Notes under the pieces: generated by a model
Databases searched by the model: none
What the model saw: only the letters and a program-made list of their open reading frames with translations
What the model was told of the DNA's origin: nothing
Program-made: the position numbers and the translations under genes
In this document: one piece after another, positions 17,182 through 28,226 of the stretch
Position numbering within the stretch: the stretch's first letter is position 1
Layout: every line of letters starts with the position of its first letter
Assembly (NCBI RefSeq): GCF_000224085.1
Contig: NC_015945.1
Span: 2,596,501 to 2,660,500 of the forward strand
DNA: 64,000 nt
Direction: 5' to 3'
Origin: Allomuricauda ruestringensis DSM 13258
GTDB lineage: Bacteria > Bacteroidota > Bacteroidia > Flavobacteriales > Flavobacteriaceae

Positions 17182-19364
17182 AAAAACAAATTTTACAACT
17201 GGTTTTTACCATGGTCTTTTTGTTGGCCATGGTGCCAGTATCCGCACAAAACTATGCAACACATGCTGTAAAAGAAGGAGAAACGCTCAAGAGCATTTCG
17301 CAAAAATACAGGGTGACGCCCTACAGCATATTACAGGCCAACAAGGAAATCAAAAGCGATTCCGATGTAAAGGAAAACACAATTCTTATAATTCCCTTGA
17401 ACGGAAAACCTGCTGAAAACAAAACGGAGACAAAAGAAGAAGAACAAGAGGAAGAAAAGGTAAAACCAATTCGTTTTATCCGACACCGGGTAAGAAGAAA
17501 GGAAACTCTTTTTGGACTAACGCAGAAATACAACATTACCGAGGATCAACTAAAGCGTTACAATACCAAATTGTATTCAGAAACCCTAGGTCGTAGAATG
17601 ATTCTTCAAATCCCAGTATTTCCTGAGGTGGATCCCGATGAAGAAAAGGAGTTGGATTTTGAAACCTATACCGTTCAGCCCAAAGAAACCCGATGGAGCA
17701 TTGCCCACAAATATGGAATAAGTGTGGATAGCCTATTGGTGTTGAACCCGGAATTGGACAAGAACACCAATTATTTGGCAGCGGGCCAGGAATTAAAATT
17801 ACCTAGGCCCAAAGGCGATAGCCTTAAGGAGCAAAAGGTGGAATTGTTCACTTCCTATACCGTACCGCCAAAAATGACCCTTTACAGTTTGGGAAGGGAG
17901 TATGGTGTTCCAACGGATTCCATAGTAAGGTTGAACCCTGAGATTGTGAAAGAGGGCGGTCTTAAAGTGGGGATGGTGGTACGACTTCCTAAAAAGAAGA
18001 ACAAAGAGGGTGAGGTAAATACCGACAACTTTATTTTTTATGAAGTAAAGCCCAAGCAGAATATTTTTAGGATTACCCAAAACCTGAAAATCACTAGGGA
18101 TGAGCTGTTCCGTTTGAATCCGGCCTTGGAAAATGGGCTAAAAGCCGGGATGGTTTTAAAATTGCCCAAAGAAAAGGCAGAAGAATTGGAAGTGAAAAAT
18201 GCCTTGGTTTTGGATAAGATCAATTTGGTGGACAGTATTAATGTGGAAAACAAGCCCAAATTGGTTTTTATGCTTCCTTTCCGATTGGACAAGGTAAATG
18301 TGGCCGATACTGAAAAGGCCGAAGCACTGATCAAAAACCGTAGGGACATCGCCTTGAGCCTTGGGTTTTATACAGGGGCTATGGTGGCTTTGGATTCCAT
18401 TAAAAAGTTAGGGGTTTCGGTGGATGTCAAGACCTACGATACCCAACTGGACCAAGTCAAGGTCAAAGAAATCCTTTTTAGGGAAAACCTAACCGGGGTA
18501 GACGCCATTATAGGCCCATTGGCGGCCGGACCCTTGGACGAAGCAGCTGTTCAAGCTTCAGCAAAAAACATTCCGGTGATCGCTCCAATTGCTTCAGACA
18601 GTAAATTGAGCCACGGCAATGTATTCTACTCTATACCAAGGGATGTTGTACTACGGGATAAAATGCTGTCCCACATGGAAAAAATCCATAAGAACGAAAA
18701 CATAATAATCATTGCAGATTCGACCCATCAAGTAGCACATGATTCCATTTTGAGCAAATTCCCAGCAGCACAAATCGCAAAGGTAATCGACAACAAATCA
18801 TTGCATTTGGATGAATTTTTGGTCAAACTATCCGAAGACAAGGAAAATTGGGTGTTTCTGGAAACAGATCAGCCCAATATGGTGGCCAGCGTCACTTCTA
18901 TTTTGAACTCGGCCAATACCTCTTCCGTGGGAGCATCAGAAGAGACCAAGAAAATCAAGGTACGTATGTTTACCACCAGTTATAACGATGCTTTTGATGA
19001 TGAGGCGGTGTCCAGGACACATCTTTCCAATCTTAAGTTTACCTATCCATCGTTCTACCGGGTGTCTGGGAATGATGCCTTTACCAGGGCATACATGAAA
19101 AAGTACAATGGAAACTTACCGGATAGATATGCTGTTCGCGGTTTTGATGTAACTATGGACATACTGCTGAAGCTCGCGTACAAGAAGAACCTTTTCGAAA
19201 CTTCAAAGTATATCGGTTTAACAGAATATGCAGGAAATGGATTTGATTATTTCAACGATTGGACCTCTGGCTATTTTAACCGTGCCTGCTATATTATGCA
19301 GTATGATGACCTTACATTAAAAGAAGTTGAGCCCAAGAAAAATGACGTCAAAAGTAACCTATAA
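17178..19364 (+). CDS. LysM-repeat protein fused to a periplasmic-binding (receptor ligand-binding) domain
   Basis: Protein of 728 residues with a signal peptide ending PVSAQ. About five LysM-type repeats fill residues 25-340 ([76 protein letters not shown]), so it should bind peptidoglycan. Residues of about 350-720 form a type-1 periplasmic-binding fold ([34 protein letters not shown]). This layout is a known Bacteroidota family annotated as LysM peptidoglycan-binding protein, function unknown. The ATGA overlap with guaA and a 23-base overlap with osmC put it in one transcript with unrelated enzymes. Confidence 0.88.
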   Translation: MKKQILQLVFTMVFLLAMVPVSAQNYATHAVKEGETLKSISQKYRVTPYSILQANKEIKSDSDVKENTILIIPLNGKPAENKTETKEEEQEEEKVKPIRFIRHRVRRKETLFGLTQKYNITEDQLKRYNTKLYSETLGRRMILQIPVFPEVDPDEEKELDFETYTVQPKETRWSIAHKYGISVDSLLVLNPELDKNTNYLAAGQELKLPRPKGDSLKEQKVELFTSYTVPPKMTLYSLGREYGVPTDSIVRLNPEIVKEGGLKVGMVVRLPKKKNKEGEVNTDNFIFYEVKPKQNIFRITQNLKITRDELFRLNPALENGLKAGMVLKLPKEKAEELEVKNALVLDKINLVDSINVENKPKLVFMLPFRLDKVNVADTEKAEALIKNRRDIALSLGFYTGAMVALDSIKKLGVSVDVKTYDTQLDQVKVKEILFRENLTGVDAIIGPLAAGPLDEAAVQASAKNIPVIAPIASDSKLSHGNVFYSIPRDVVLRDKMLSHMEKIHKNENIIIIADSTHQVAHDSILSKFPAAQIAKVIDNKSLHLDEFLVKLSEDKENWVFLETDQPNMVASVTSILNSANTSSVGASEETKKIKVRMFTTSYNDAFDDEAVSRTHLSNLKFTYPSFYRVSGNDAFTRAYMKKYNGNLPDRYAVRGFDVTMDILLKLAYKKNLFETSKYIGLTEYAGNGFDYFNDWTSGYFNRACYIMQYDDLTLKEVEPKKNDVKSNL

Positions 19365-19746
19365 CGGAAACCTGCGTACCACCTGTGTGCACATACGTTC
19401 CGGAAACCAGTTTATTACAGATGCCCCGGTTGATAATAACGGAAAGGGCGAGGCCTTTTCACCAACCGACACGGTAGCGACCGGCTTGGCCAATTGTATG
19501 ATGACCATGATGGGAATAAAGGCCCGTGATATGGATGTGGATTTAACAGGGTCCACTGCCGAGGTAACCAAGCGCATGGCGGCCAACCCGAGAAGAATCT
19601 CAAAAATCGAAGTAAAATTCGAGTTGCCGTCATCGGTGTCCGAAAAACACAGGAAAATTTTGGTACATACTGCCAATACCTGCCCGGTGCACTATAGCCT
19701 GCACCCCGATATTGAAAAAGTAATCGACTTTAATTGGGTAAAATAA
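19342..19746 (+). CDS. OsmC/Ohr-family protein
   Basis: Protein of 134 residues from ATG 19342. OsmC/Ohr proteins reduce organic or lipid hydroperoxides with two cysteines. Here the first is in ATGLANCMMTMMG and the second in ANTCPVHYSLHP, at the spacing normal for the YhfA-like OsmC branch. The start lies 23 bases inside the preceding LysM gene, and the 3' end overlaps the DUF922 gene by 13 bases, so translation is chained. Cytoplasmic. Confidence 0.88.
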   Translation: MTSKVTYNGNLRTTCVHIRSGNQFITDAPVDNNGKGEAFSPTDTVATGLANCMMTMMGIKARDMDVDLTGSTAEVTKRMAANPRRISKIEVKFELPSSVSEKHRKILVHTANTCPVHYSLHPDIEKVIDFNWVK

Positions 19747-20267
19747 TTTCCATAGGATGTATTTTTCTACTTGGTTTTTTGGGATTTGCACAAGAAATCG
19801 AGGAGGGAGTCCCTTGGAATGAAAACATACGGCTTGCTTGGGCCGATTTTAAGGGGAAAGTGCCACCAGCGGAGGAATCTGCGGCAACCACTGCAAGCGG
19901 GATCAGCTATACCTATTCGGCCAATCTGTTGCACCACGAGGTTAAGCTGGATTTTGAGGTAAACGCTTATTTCTACCCCAACGAGTCTTGGTACCGACCC
20001 GAATTGTGCAACGAAAACACATTGGCCCACGAACAGCTCCATTTTGATATTACCGAGGTATTCGCCCGTAAGATGCGTGAAAAATTGCGTAGGACTTCTT
20101 TTTCCGATGATGTTAAGGCTGAGGTCAGGAAAATTTATTCCGATATTTTAAGGGAGCTGCAAACCTACCAAGAGCGATACGATTGGGAAACCAACTTTTC
20201 CAGAAACCGTGAAAAGCAGTTGGAATGGAACCAAAAGATAGCCGAAGCCTTAAAGGTTTGGCAATGA
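19734..20267 (+). CDS. DUF922 protein, putative exported zinc-protease-like
   Basis: Protein of 177 residues starting at TTG 19734; no ATG lies upstream in frame, and the hydrophobic signal (IISIGCIFLLGFLGFAQ) would be lost from any later start. After the signal comes the DUF922 pattern (VPWNENIRLAWADFKG, then SGISYTYSANLL). HEQLHFDITEVFARKM contains an HExxH-like HEQLH with downstream Asp/Glu, the reason DUF922 is thought to be a zinc peptidase. The C-terminal 50 residues are a charged helix. It overlaps osmC by 13 bases and ends the guaA operon. Confidence 0.8.
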   Translation: MGKIISIGCIFLLGFLGFAQEIEEGVPWNENIRLAWADFKGKVPPAEESAATTASGISYTYSANLLHHEVKLDFEVNAYFYPNESWYRPELCNENTLAHEQLHFDITEVFARKMREKLRRTSFSDDVKAEVRKIYSDILRELQTYQERYDWETNFSRNREKQLEWNQKIAEALKVWQ

Positions 20268-20384
20268 TTCCTGCCAAAAATCGACCAATTTTTTCGATTT
20301 CTTGATTGGGTACGATATATAGGGCTAACTATCTGGAAACTATTTGAGAACTTCATCCCAAAGTAATTTCAAAAAAAAACAGGT

Positions 20385-20579
20385 TTGATTTCTTTGGAAC
20401 AACAGAACGAGTTATCACAATTAATTTCAGACACTTACGGCACCTCCGAAGCCTTCACCCAACATTTGGAGCTATGCTTGGAAATGTTGTTCTATCTGGA
20501 AGAAGACACCTTTTCCCGAGTAGAGATACAGGAAGTAGCAACGGCACTTAGGAGAGTGGTCAGAGTTTTGAGGGGGTAG
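20385..20579 (+). CDS. Small hypothetical protein (64 residues)
   Basis: Starts at TTG 20385 (ISLEQQNELSQLISDTYG) and is 64 residues long. The sequence is amphipathic and helical, with acidic and Arg-rich ends (TALRRVVRVLRG), and has codon choice like real genes. There is no other gene on this stretch. No known domain. It follows DUF922 by 117 bases. Moderate support only, because the start is non-ATG and there is no recognised homologue. Confidence 0.5.
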   Translation: MISLEQQNELSQLISDTYGTSEAFTQHLELCLEMLFYLEEDTFSRVEIQEVATALRRVVRVLRG

Positions 20580-20629
20580 ATAATAAATTTTAAAGCTTTC
20601 AGAACCTTCGACTTCAACTGGACGTTTTT

Positions 20630-21115
20630 TCAGACTAAGGATAGTTTGTTGTTTAATTCATTCCAAAATTCGTCGTGAAGCGCCTTATTCCCTTTCTTCA
20701 ATTCAAATATTAGTTGAGAAACATTGAAATATTCCGCATCTACTAGCCATTTAGCACCATTATTGTAAACGGTTACGTTCCTTGATATATTTATATATGG
20801 TTTTCTCTCATAACAATTAAATAAAACCTCTTTGATAACATTGTATTGAGATTCAAAGAATGGTTTTATATGGTTAAATAACTTTTTTTCTCCTTCTTTA
20901 GTAAATGCAATTTGTAAAAAACTATGGAAATCTCTCTTATGGATTGAATCCTTGCTCTTTTTAGAGAATAAGGGTCTTAAGTTATTGCTCTTACTAATCG
21001 ATAGAAGGTGTTCGGCTATATCATTATCAATATTGTTGAATTCAATTTCCTCAATAAGGCAGTTGGCATAATACTTCTTTGAAGACTCATTCAAATAAAT
21101 TCTATGTGTGGTCAT
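20630..21115 (-). CDS. AT-rich hypothetical protein, possibly acquired
   Basis: Protein of 161 residues rich in Asn, Lys, Ile and Phe, without signal or membrane segments. Base composition is visibly more AT-rich than in the neighbours on both sides, suggesting recent acquisition. Its start overlaps the stop of the isomerase gene by 4 bases (21112-21115), so it could be translated after it. No domain recognised. A soluble, mostly helical protein with a beta-like segment (YINISRNVTVYNNGAKWLV). Confidence 0.6.
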   Translation of the reverse strand: MTTHRIYLNESSKKYYANCLIEEIEFNNIDNDIAEHLLSISKSNNLRPLFSKKSKDSIHKRDFHSFLQIAFTKEGEKKLFNHIKPFFESQYNVIKEVLFNCYERKPYINISRNVTVYNNGAKWLVDAEYFNVSQLIFELKKGNKALHDEFWNELNNKLSLV

Positions 21116-21975
21116 ATATCACACCGCATAAAGCCATCTTTTAAAGCCTCTATCTTATTATCCCAAGTAGGAATAAATTCTTGGGCCACGTATCCCGTAA
21201 ACCCAGTATCGTGAATCGCTTTAATAATGGCAGGGTAGTACAATTCTTGGGTTTCATCAATTTCGTGCCTGCCCGGAACACCGGCCGTGTGGTAGTGCCC
21301 AAAATAAGGATGGTAGTTTTGAATGCTTCGGATAATGTCGCCTTCTTGGATCTGCATGTGGTAGATATCATAAAGCAATTTAAAATTATCACTTCCCAAA
21401 TGCTTGCAAAGTTCAACCCCCCATAAAGAGTTATCGCACATGTAATCTGGATGGTTTACTTGGTTAAAAAGCTCCATTTGAATCACCACACCATGTTCTT
21501 CGGCCAAAGGCATAATTTGTGAAAGACCATCTACGCAGTTTTGAAGTCCCACATAATCGTCCATTCCATTGCGGTTGCCACTAAAACAGATAAGGTTGGT
21601 GTAACCCGCCCCGGCCACTTTCGGAATCATTTCCGTGTAGTTTTTGATTAGCTGCTCGTGGTATTTTGGGTTGTTCCAACCCTCGGCCAAACCAATTTCC
21701 GCACCATTGCACATGGAACAATGTATGTCGTACTTCTTCAATATGGGCCATCTATCGGGACCTACGAGATCAATGGCCTTAACACCCAGTTCATTCAGGG
21801 TCTTTAAAAAATCCTCTAGGGGAATATCGTTAAAACACCACTCGCATACGCTATGGTTAATGTTATGTTTTAGTTTGAATTCTTTGGTTTGCCCTTGGCT
21901 GGCGGCCATGGCAGAGGCTGAGGCCAGACCTGCAGACCCAACGGCAGCAGTGGCTATAAAATTTCTACGTTTCAT
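21112..21975 (-). CDS. Hydroxypyruvate isomerase-like TIM-barrel protein with Tat-type signal
   Basis: Protein of 287 residues. The N-terminus KRRNFIATAAVGSAGLASA is a twin-arginine-like signal, so the protein is probably periplasmic. The rest is an AP-endonuclease-2-type sugar isomerase barrel: VIQMELFNQVNHPDYM with a metal-binding Glu, LLYDIYHMQ, GHYHTAGVPGRHEID and VAQEFIPTWD with the second catalytic Glu. The His/Asp/Glu set matches hydroxypyruvate isomerase (Hyi), but exported versions in Bacteroidota may act on other sugars, so the substrate is open. Divergent from the DUF3820 gene with a 43-base gap. Confidence 0.85.
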   Translation of the reverse strand: MKRRNFIATAAVGSAGLASASAMAASQGQTKEFKLKHNINHSVCEWCFNDIPLEDFLKTLNELGVKAIDLVGPDRWPILKKYDIHCSMCNGAEIGLAEGWNNPKYHEQLIKNYTEMIPKVAGAGYTNLICFSGNRNGMDDYVGLQNCVDGLSQIMPLAEEHGVVIQMELFNQVNHPDYMCDNSLWGVELCKHLGSDNFKLLYDIYHMQIQEGDIIRSIQNYHPYFGHYHTAGVPGRHEIDETQELYYPAIIKAIHDTGFTGYVAQEFIPTWDNKIEALKDGFMRCDI

Positions 21976-22018
21976 TTTTCGGATTTGTTCTGGGAAAGAT
22001 AGTATTTTCGACCTAGAT

Positions 22019-23969
<1,951 letters not shown>

Positions 23970-24011
23970 CCACCTGAAATACCAATAAAATATTTCTACT
24001 AAATAATATTC

Positions 24012-25880
24012 ATGGAAGAAAAGAAGCTGGATATTAAGTCCATTATTGGATTTGTACTGATTTTTGGGATACTCATTTTTATGTTTTATCAAAATCAGCC
24101 TACGCCAGAAGAGTTAGAGGCACAAAAAGCGGAGCAAGCGCAGATAGAGGCAGAGGAAGCCAAGTCAGAGGAGGCGGTCAAAACTGCACCCGTACAGGAA
24201 ACACCGACCATCAATTTAAATGATTCCACAGCGGTGGCCGAGTACAAAAATACCGTGGGTGCTTTTGGATTTACACAAACGACTGATGGAACCACCATTC
24301 TGGAAAACGAAGTACTTCAACTGAAAGTAGCCAATAAAGGAGGACAGATCGTTGAGGCCAAAATGAAGAATTTTGTCACCTATGATTCCGTTCCCGTATA
24401 TTTGGTAAAAGATGGCAATGCCAACTTTGCACTGAATTTTACCACATCGGACAATCGCGTTCTCAGTACGGCCGATTTGTATTTTGAACCGTCACTTACC
24501 CAAAGCGGGGACAACCATGTGCTTTCCATGAAGGCCAAAGTGGCCAACAATCAATTTTTGGAGTACCGCTACGAAATGAAGCCGGATGAATATTTGGTGG
24601 ATTTTACCGTGCGTTCCCAAGGTTTGAGCGGAGTTTTCAACACCAGTAAGCCCGTTACTTTGGAGTGGGACCTTAAAGGTATTCGCCACAACAAAAGCGT
24701 GCAGTATGAAAATAGATATACCCGTCTAACGTATAATCATGATGATGGAAGTATCAGTAAACTTTCGGAGAGCAGCGATTTTGATGAGGAAACCGAAGTG
24801 GATGTAAAGTGGCTGTCGTACCGTCAACACTTTTTTAGTTCCATTTTGGCTACAGACAATCATTTTAAGACTGCTGATCTGACATCTACAAACTTGGTCG
24901 AGGAAGAGAGCAAAGAACTTCAATTTACGAAAGCATATACCACACGGGCCCCTTTGGAGCTGCAAGGAGGTGAACTCTCGCAGAATATGTACTGGTATTA
25001 CGGGCCCACCGATGTAAAGGTATTGGATGATTATAAGGATTTGGGTCTTGCCGATTCCATTCCGTTTGGATGGGGAATCTTTGGTTGGATCAACCGTTAC
25101 GTATTTACGCCCTTCTATACCTTTTTAAGCTCGTTCTTGCCCTATGGGATTGCCATTGTGATCATGACGATTTTGGTTCGACTGGCACTTTCGCCCGTCA
25201 CTTATAAATCCTATTTGTCGCAGGCCAAGATGAAGGTGTTAAAGCCGGAGATTTCGGAAATCAGCGAAAAGTACAAGGACAATGCCATGAAAAAGCAACA
25301 GGAGACCATGAAGGTTTACAATAAGGCAGGGGTAAGCCCCATGAGCGGTTGTGTGCCCGCCTTGTTGCAGTTGCCCATTTTCTACTCCCTGTTCATGTTT
25401 TTCCCGACTTCCTTTGCGCTGCGCCAAAAACCATTTTTATGGGCAGAGGATTTATCATCTTACGACACTATTTTTGAGTTGCCGTTCACTATACCCTTTT
25501 ACGGTGACCACGTATCCTTGTTCCCGATTTTGGCATCCGTGGCCATATTCTTCTATATGCAGATGACAACGGGACAGAGCATGCAGATGCAACAGCAACC
25601 GGGAATGCCAAACATGAAATTTATCATGTACCTATCGCCCGTTATGATGTTGTTCTTCTTTAACAACTACGCAAGTGGGTTGAGTTTGTACTATTTTGTC
25701 TCCAACTTGATTACCATCTTTATTATGCTGGCGATTAAGAATTACATTCTGGACGAGGATAAAATCCATGCCCAAATACAGGAGAATAAGAAAAAGCCTA
25801 AAAAGGAAAACAAGTTCCAGCGTAAAATGCGCGAGATGATGGAACAGGCCGAAGAGCAAAAGAAATCAGGAAAAAGATAA
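24012..25880 (+). CDS. yidC: Membrane protein insertase YidC
   Basis: Protein of 622 residues. YidC inserts and folds inner-membrane proteins, alone or with Sec. The N-terminal helix (SIIGFVLIFGILIFMFY) is followed by an acidic low-complexity linker, then the large periplasmic beta-sandwich (about 90-340), then the conserved core of five helices (YGIAIVIMTILVRLALSPVT; the cytoplasmic hairpin with MKKQQETMKVYNKAGVSP; LLQLPIFYSLFMFF). The conserved Arg of the hydrophilic groove is in LVRLALSP. The basic C-terminus (KKPKKENKFQRK) fits ribosome binding. Genes pyrG-yidC in this order are common in flavobacteria. Confidence 0.96.
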   Translation: MEEKKLDIKSIIGFVLIFGILIFMFYQNQPTPEELEAQKAEQAQIEAEEAKSEEAVKTAPVQETPTINLNDSTAVAEYKNTVGAFGFTQTTDGTTILENEVLQLKVANKGGQIVEAKMKNFVTYDSVPVYLVKDGNANFALNFTTSDNRVLSTADLYFEPSLTQSGDNHVLSMKAKVANNQFLEYRYEMKPDEYLVDFTVRSQGLSGVFNTSKPVTLEWDLKGIRHNKSVQYENRYTRLTYNHDDGSISKLSESSDFDEETEVDVKWLSYRQHFFSSILATDNHFKTADLTSTNLVEEESKELQFTKAYTTRAPLELQGGELSQNMYWYYGPTDVKVLDDYKDLGLADSIPFGWGIFGWINRYVFTPFYTFLSSFLPYGIAIVIMTILVRLALSPVTYKSYLSQAKMKVLKPEISEISEKYKDNAMKKQQETMKVYNKAGVSPMSGCVPALLQLPIFYSLFMFFPTSFALRQKPFLWAEDLSSYDTIFELPFTIPFYGDHVSLFPILASVAIFFYMQMTTGQSMQMQQQPGMPNMKFIMYLSPVMMLFFFNNYASGLSLYYFVSNLITIFIMLAIKNYILDEDKIHAQIQENKKKPKKENKFQRKMREMMEQAEEQKKSGKR

Positions 25881-25904
25881 TCTCGAGTCAGTATACTTTT
25901 GGTT

Positions 25905-25944
25905 CAAATAAAAAACTCCCTCAAGATTTTTCTTGGGGGAGTTT
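25905..25944 (-). terminator. Intrinsic terminator, T-run on the minus strand
   Basis: A 14-base stem (25913-25926 with 25931-25944, one G-T pair, TTTT loop) is followed on the minus strand by TTTTTTATTT. On the plus strand only three T follow, so it mainly ends minus-strand transcripts but may also stop yidC. Confidence 0.7.
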
Positions 25945-26127
25945 CCATTTATAGGTATAGTTTGGAAAGATTTGGGACTCCAAAGATGCGACATCACGCC
26001 TATCCAAAAAATTAAAAGTTGTAAAACCGTTGGTTTTTGTGGGTAAATAATCCCTTGTTGATGTGTCATCGATGAACGGTAAATTTTGCGCAATAAAAAA
26101 CCCCCTCAATTTGTTTTGAGGGGGCAT
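25921..26127 (-). CDS. Doubtful 68-residue reading frame between two terminators
   Basis: Starts at ATG 26127 inside the hairpin that ends the fasciclin transcript and stops inside the next hairpin. The middle (FIDDTSTRDYLPTKTNGFTT, then NFLDRRDVASLESQIFPNY) looks protein-like. It may be the end of a decayed gene rather than a functional small protein. No family recognised. Otherwise the 275 bases between yidC and the fasciclin gene hold only the two hairpins. Confidence 0.25.
   Translation of the reverse strand: MPPQNKLRGFFIAQNLPFIDDTSTRDYLPTKTNGFTTFNFLDRRDVASLESQIFPNYTYKWKLPQEKS
26095..26124 (-). terminator. Intrinsic terminator of the fasciclin gene
   Basis: CCCCCTCAA (26101-26109) pairs with TTGAGGGGG (26116-26124) around a 6-base loop; on the minus strand it is followed by a T6 run. 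It lies 32 bases past the stop codon of the fasciclin gene. Confidence 0.85.
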
Positions 26128-26155
26128 TTTGCACTATCCATCAATCAAAAATCGT

Positions 26156-28024
26156 TTAGTTTGAAGTGTCCGGGATGAGTACAGTATCCACTACGTGGAT
26201 GACACCATTGATTGCTTGTACATCCACGGCATCAATACCAATGCCCATGTTTCCTGCACCGTCGGTAATATCTGCAATGTTATCCCCAGTTCCTGGTAGG
26301 TTGATGGTAATCATATCGCCTTCCAAAGTAGTAGCGGTGGCTCCATCGCTCAAATCACCGGCACGTACATTGGCACCTGCCACAACGTGGTGTTGCAATA
26401 TTGGGATTAGGTCAGCTTCGGCCGGAATACTGGCCAAGGCATCAAATGAAGCGTTGGTAGGGGCAAACACGGTGAATGGATCGCTCCCGGCACCGTCTTG
26501 GGCAGATAATACGCTTACAAAATCCGTACTTGGGGTCAACTCTGTCAATGCTGTGACCAAAGTGGAGAAGTTCGGATCGGCAGCGGCAAAAGTTACCACT
26601 GTTGGCAGGTCGATAACAGCATCCACGGTATGGATTACGCCGTTGCTTGCTACAATATCCGCCATTGCCACACTACTTGTACCATTTAAGGTTACACCAT
26701 CGTCGGTATTAATGTATAAACTTAAATTCTCGTCAGCAGCATACTCAGCAACCGTGTTCACATAAGAATTTGTCAAATCCCCAGAGAACGCAGCAGCTCC
26801 CACAATCACGTGATTGGCCAAAATAACATTTAAATCATTGGAATTTGGATTGGTAAATGCACTAAAGGCATCGTTGCCAGGAGCAAATACAGTGAACGTT
26901 TCTTCTTCGTTGGATAGTAAATCGGTGAAAGTTGTATTCCCGCCTTCGGTCAAAGCAACTACCAAAGTGGAAAGTCCTGGGTTGGCAACCACGTGGTCCA
27001 CAATATTTGGAATATCTATTACGGCATCAACTACATGAACAATACCGTTGATCGCTTTTACATCCGCAGCTACTACGGAGGCAACACCATTGAAGGTAAC
27101 ACCATCAGAGGTATCGAAGAACAAGCTTACATTTTGCTCACCAGCTCCAGTAGCCAAAGTACTTGTATAACCGGAACCGAGTCCTGTTAAGTCTGTTGAA
27201 GTAACCTCCCCACTAATTACGTGGTTGAGCAATACATTGGTCAATACGTCAACAGGAACGTCCTCTAGGGCTGCACCATCAAGAAAAGTTTCAAATGCTT
27301 CATCGGTTGGCGCCAATACGGTGAAAGGTCCATTTCCGCGCAATACCGTGGGAAGGTCTCCATCGGCTGCGATAAGGGCAGCAACCAAATTCTCTAGGTT
27401 TTCGTTGCCAATGGCCAAATCGGTAATGGGCATTAGGATAATGTCGGCCAGTTCATCCAAAATGGCCTGGGGCAATAAAACCTTATCTACAATATGTACA
27501 ACGCCATTGGAAACTTCAATATCTGCGGTAGTCACCTCAGCGGCAACATCGGTTGCATCTTGAATAAACACGCCACCTTCGGTGGTTACTTGCAAGGAGG
27601 AACCCTGTAAGGTTGTTAGGCTCATACCGTCGCTTAAATCGGTTGAAAGTGCAGCATCGCCCACCACGTGATAAGTTAAAATCACAGCTAGCAAATCTTG
27701 CAATTGTTCGGAACTAAAATCATCCAAAGAATCAAAACCGTCCAGTTGTGCAAGCAAGTCTGTAAATGCTTGATTGGTTGGGGCAAAAACCGTAAATGGT
27801 CCTTCACCACTTAAAGCAGCAACCAAGTCGTTATTGGCACTCTCATCCGCTTTTTGAAGGGCGGCAACCAAAGTGCTAAGTTCGGCGGTTGCCTGTGCGG
27901 CTTCAACAATATTATCTCCTTCCTGTTCGGGAGGCATAGGTCCATTGTCATCATCGGAACACGATGTGAATCCAATGAATACTAGTAAAAGGGTCAATCG
28001 GGTTAAATGTTTTAAAGCTTTCAT
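26156..28024 (-). CDS. Lipoprotein with four fasciclin (FAS1) domains
   Basis: Protein of 622 residues. The lipoprotein signal ends in GFTSCSDDD, where Cys is acylated and the following Asp residues are typical for Bacteroidota lipoproteins. Four FAS1 domains follow at about 40-185, 190-320, 325-455 and 460-620; each repeats FTVFAPTNQAF-type H1 motif (first: GPFTVFAPTNQAFTDLL) and ends with a GVVHIVD/GVIHVVD-type H2 motif. FAS1 domains mediate adhesion or carbohydrate contacts on cell surfaces. The gene has its own terminator and stands alone. The repeats are similar but diverged, consistent with old tandem duplication. Confidence 0.93.
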   Translation of the reverse strand: MKALKHLTRLTLLLVFIGFTSCSDDDNGPMPPEQEGDNIVEAAQATAELSTLVAALQKADESANNDLVAALSGEGPFTVFAPTNQAFTDLLAQLDGFDSLDDFSSEQLQDLLAVILTYHVVGDAALSTDLSDGMSLTTLQGSSLQVTTEGGVFIQDATDVAAEVTTADIEVSNGVVHIVDKVLLPQAILDELADIILMPITDLAIGNENLENLVAALIAADGDLPTVLRGNGPFTVLAPTDEAFETFLDGAALEDVPVDVLTNVLLNHVISGEVTSTDLTGLGSGYTSTLATGAGEQNVSLFFDTSDGVTFNGVASVVAADVKAINGIVHVVDAVIDIPNIVDHVVANPGLSTLVVALTEGGNTTFTDLLSNEEETFTVFAPGNDAFSAFTNPNSNDLNVILANHVIVGAAAFSGDLTNSYVNTVAEYAADENLSLYINTDDGVTLNGTSSVAMADIVASNGVIHTVDAVIDLPTVVTFAAADPNFSTLVTALTELTPSTDFVSVLSAQDGAGSDPFTVFAPTNASFDALASIPAEADLIPILQHHVVAGANVRAGDLSDGATATTLEGDMITINLPGTGDNIADITDGAGNMGIGIDAVDVQAINGVIHVVDTVLIPDTSN

Positions 28025-28200
28025 GTTGTTTTAGATGTTTGTTTAACAATGTGAAAATATAATTAAACAAAATAACAACAATAATGTTTAACATTTTAGG
28101 TTAAAACTTTAACAAAATTAAAATTCCAAGGATGTGTTGGTTATAATTTCACAACTGTTGCTTTAGGATATATTTACCATTATTAATTAACGTCAATTCG

Positions 28201-28208
28201 TATTTTTG
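28201..28208 (+). promoter_or_regulatory. -7 promoter element of mnmA
   Basis: TATTTTTG is an exact TAnnTTTG, 18 bases before the mnmA ATG. No good TTG is found at the usual distance. The rest of the 202-base divergent region is AT-rich and shows no other clear site. Confidence 0.45.
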
Positions 28209-28226
28209 TAGCCTTAAATCATTGCA

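Noticed and set aside
21644..22018. N-terminal extension of the DUF3820 protein
   Set aside because: The extension is antisense to the isomerase gene and has no homologous look; ATG 22019 begins the conserved part.
26166..27563. Long open frames on the plus strand opposite the fasciclin gene
   Set aside because: They are antisense shadows of a repetitive, Ala/Thr/Val-rich gene with complete FAS1 motifs on the minus strand; the antisense products show no domain.
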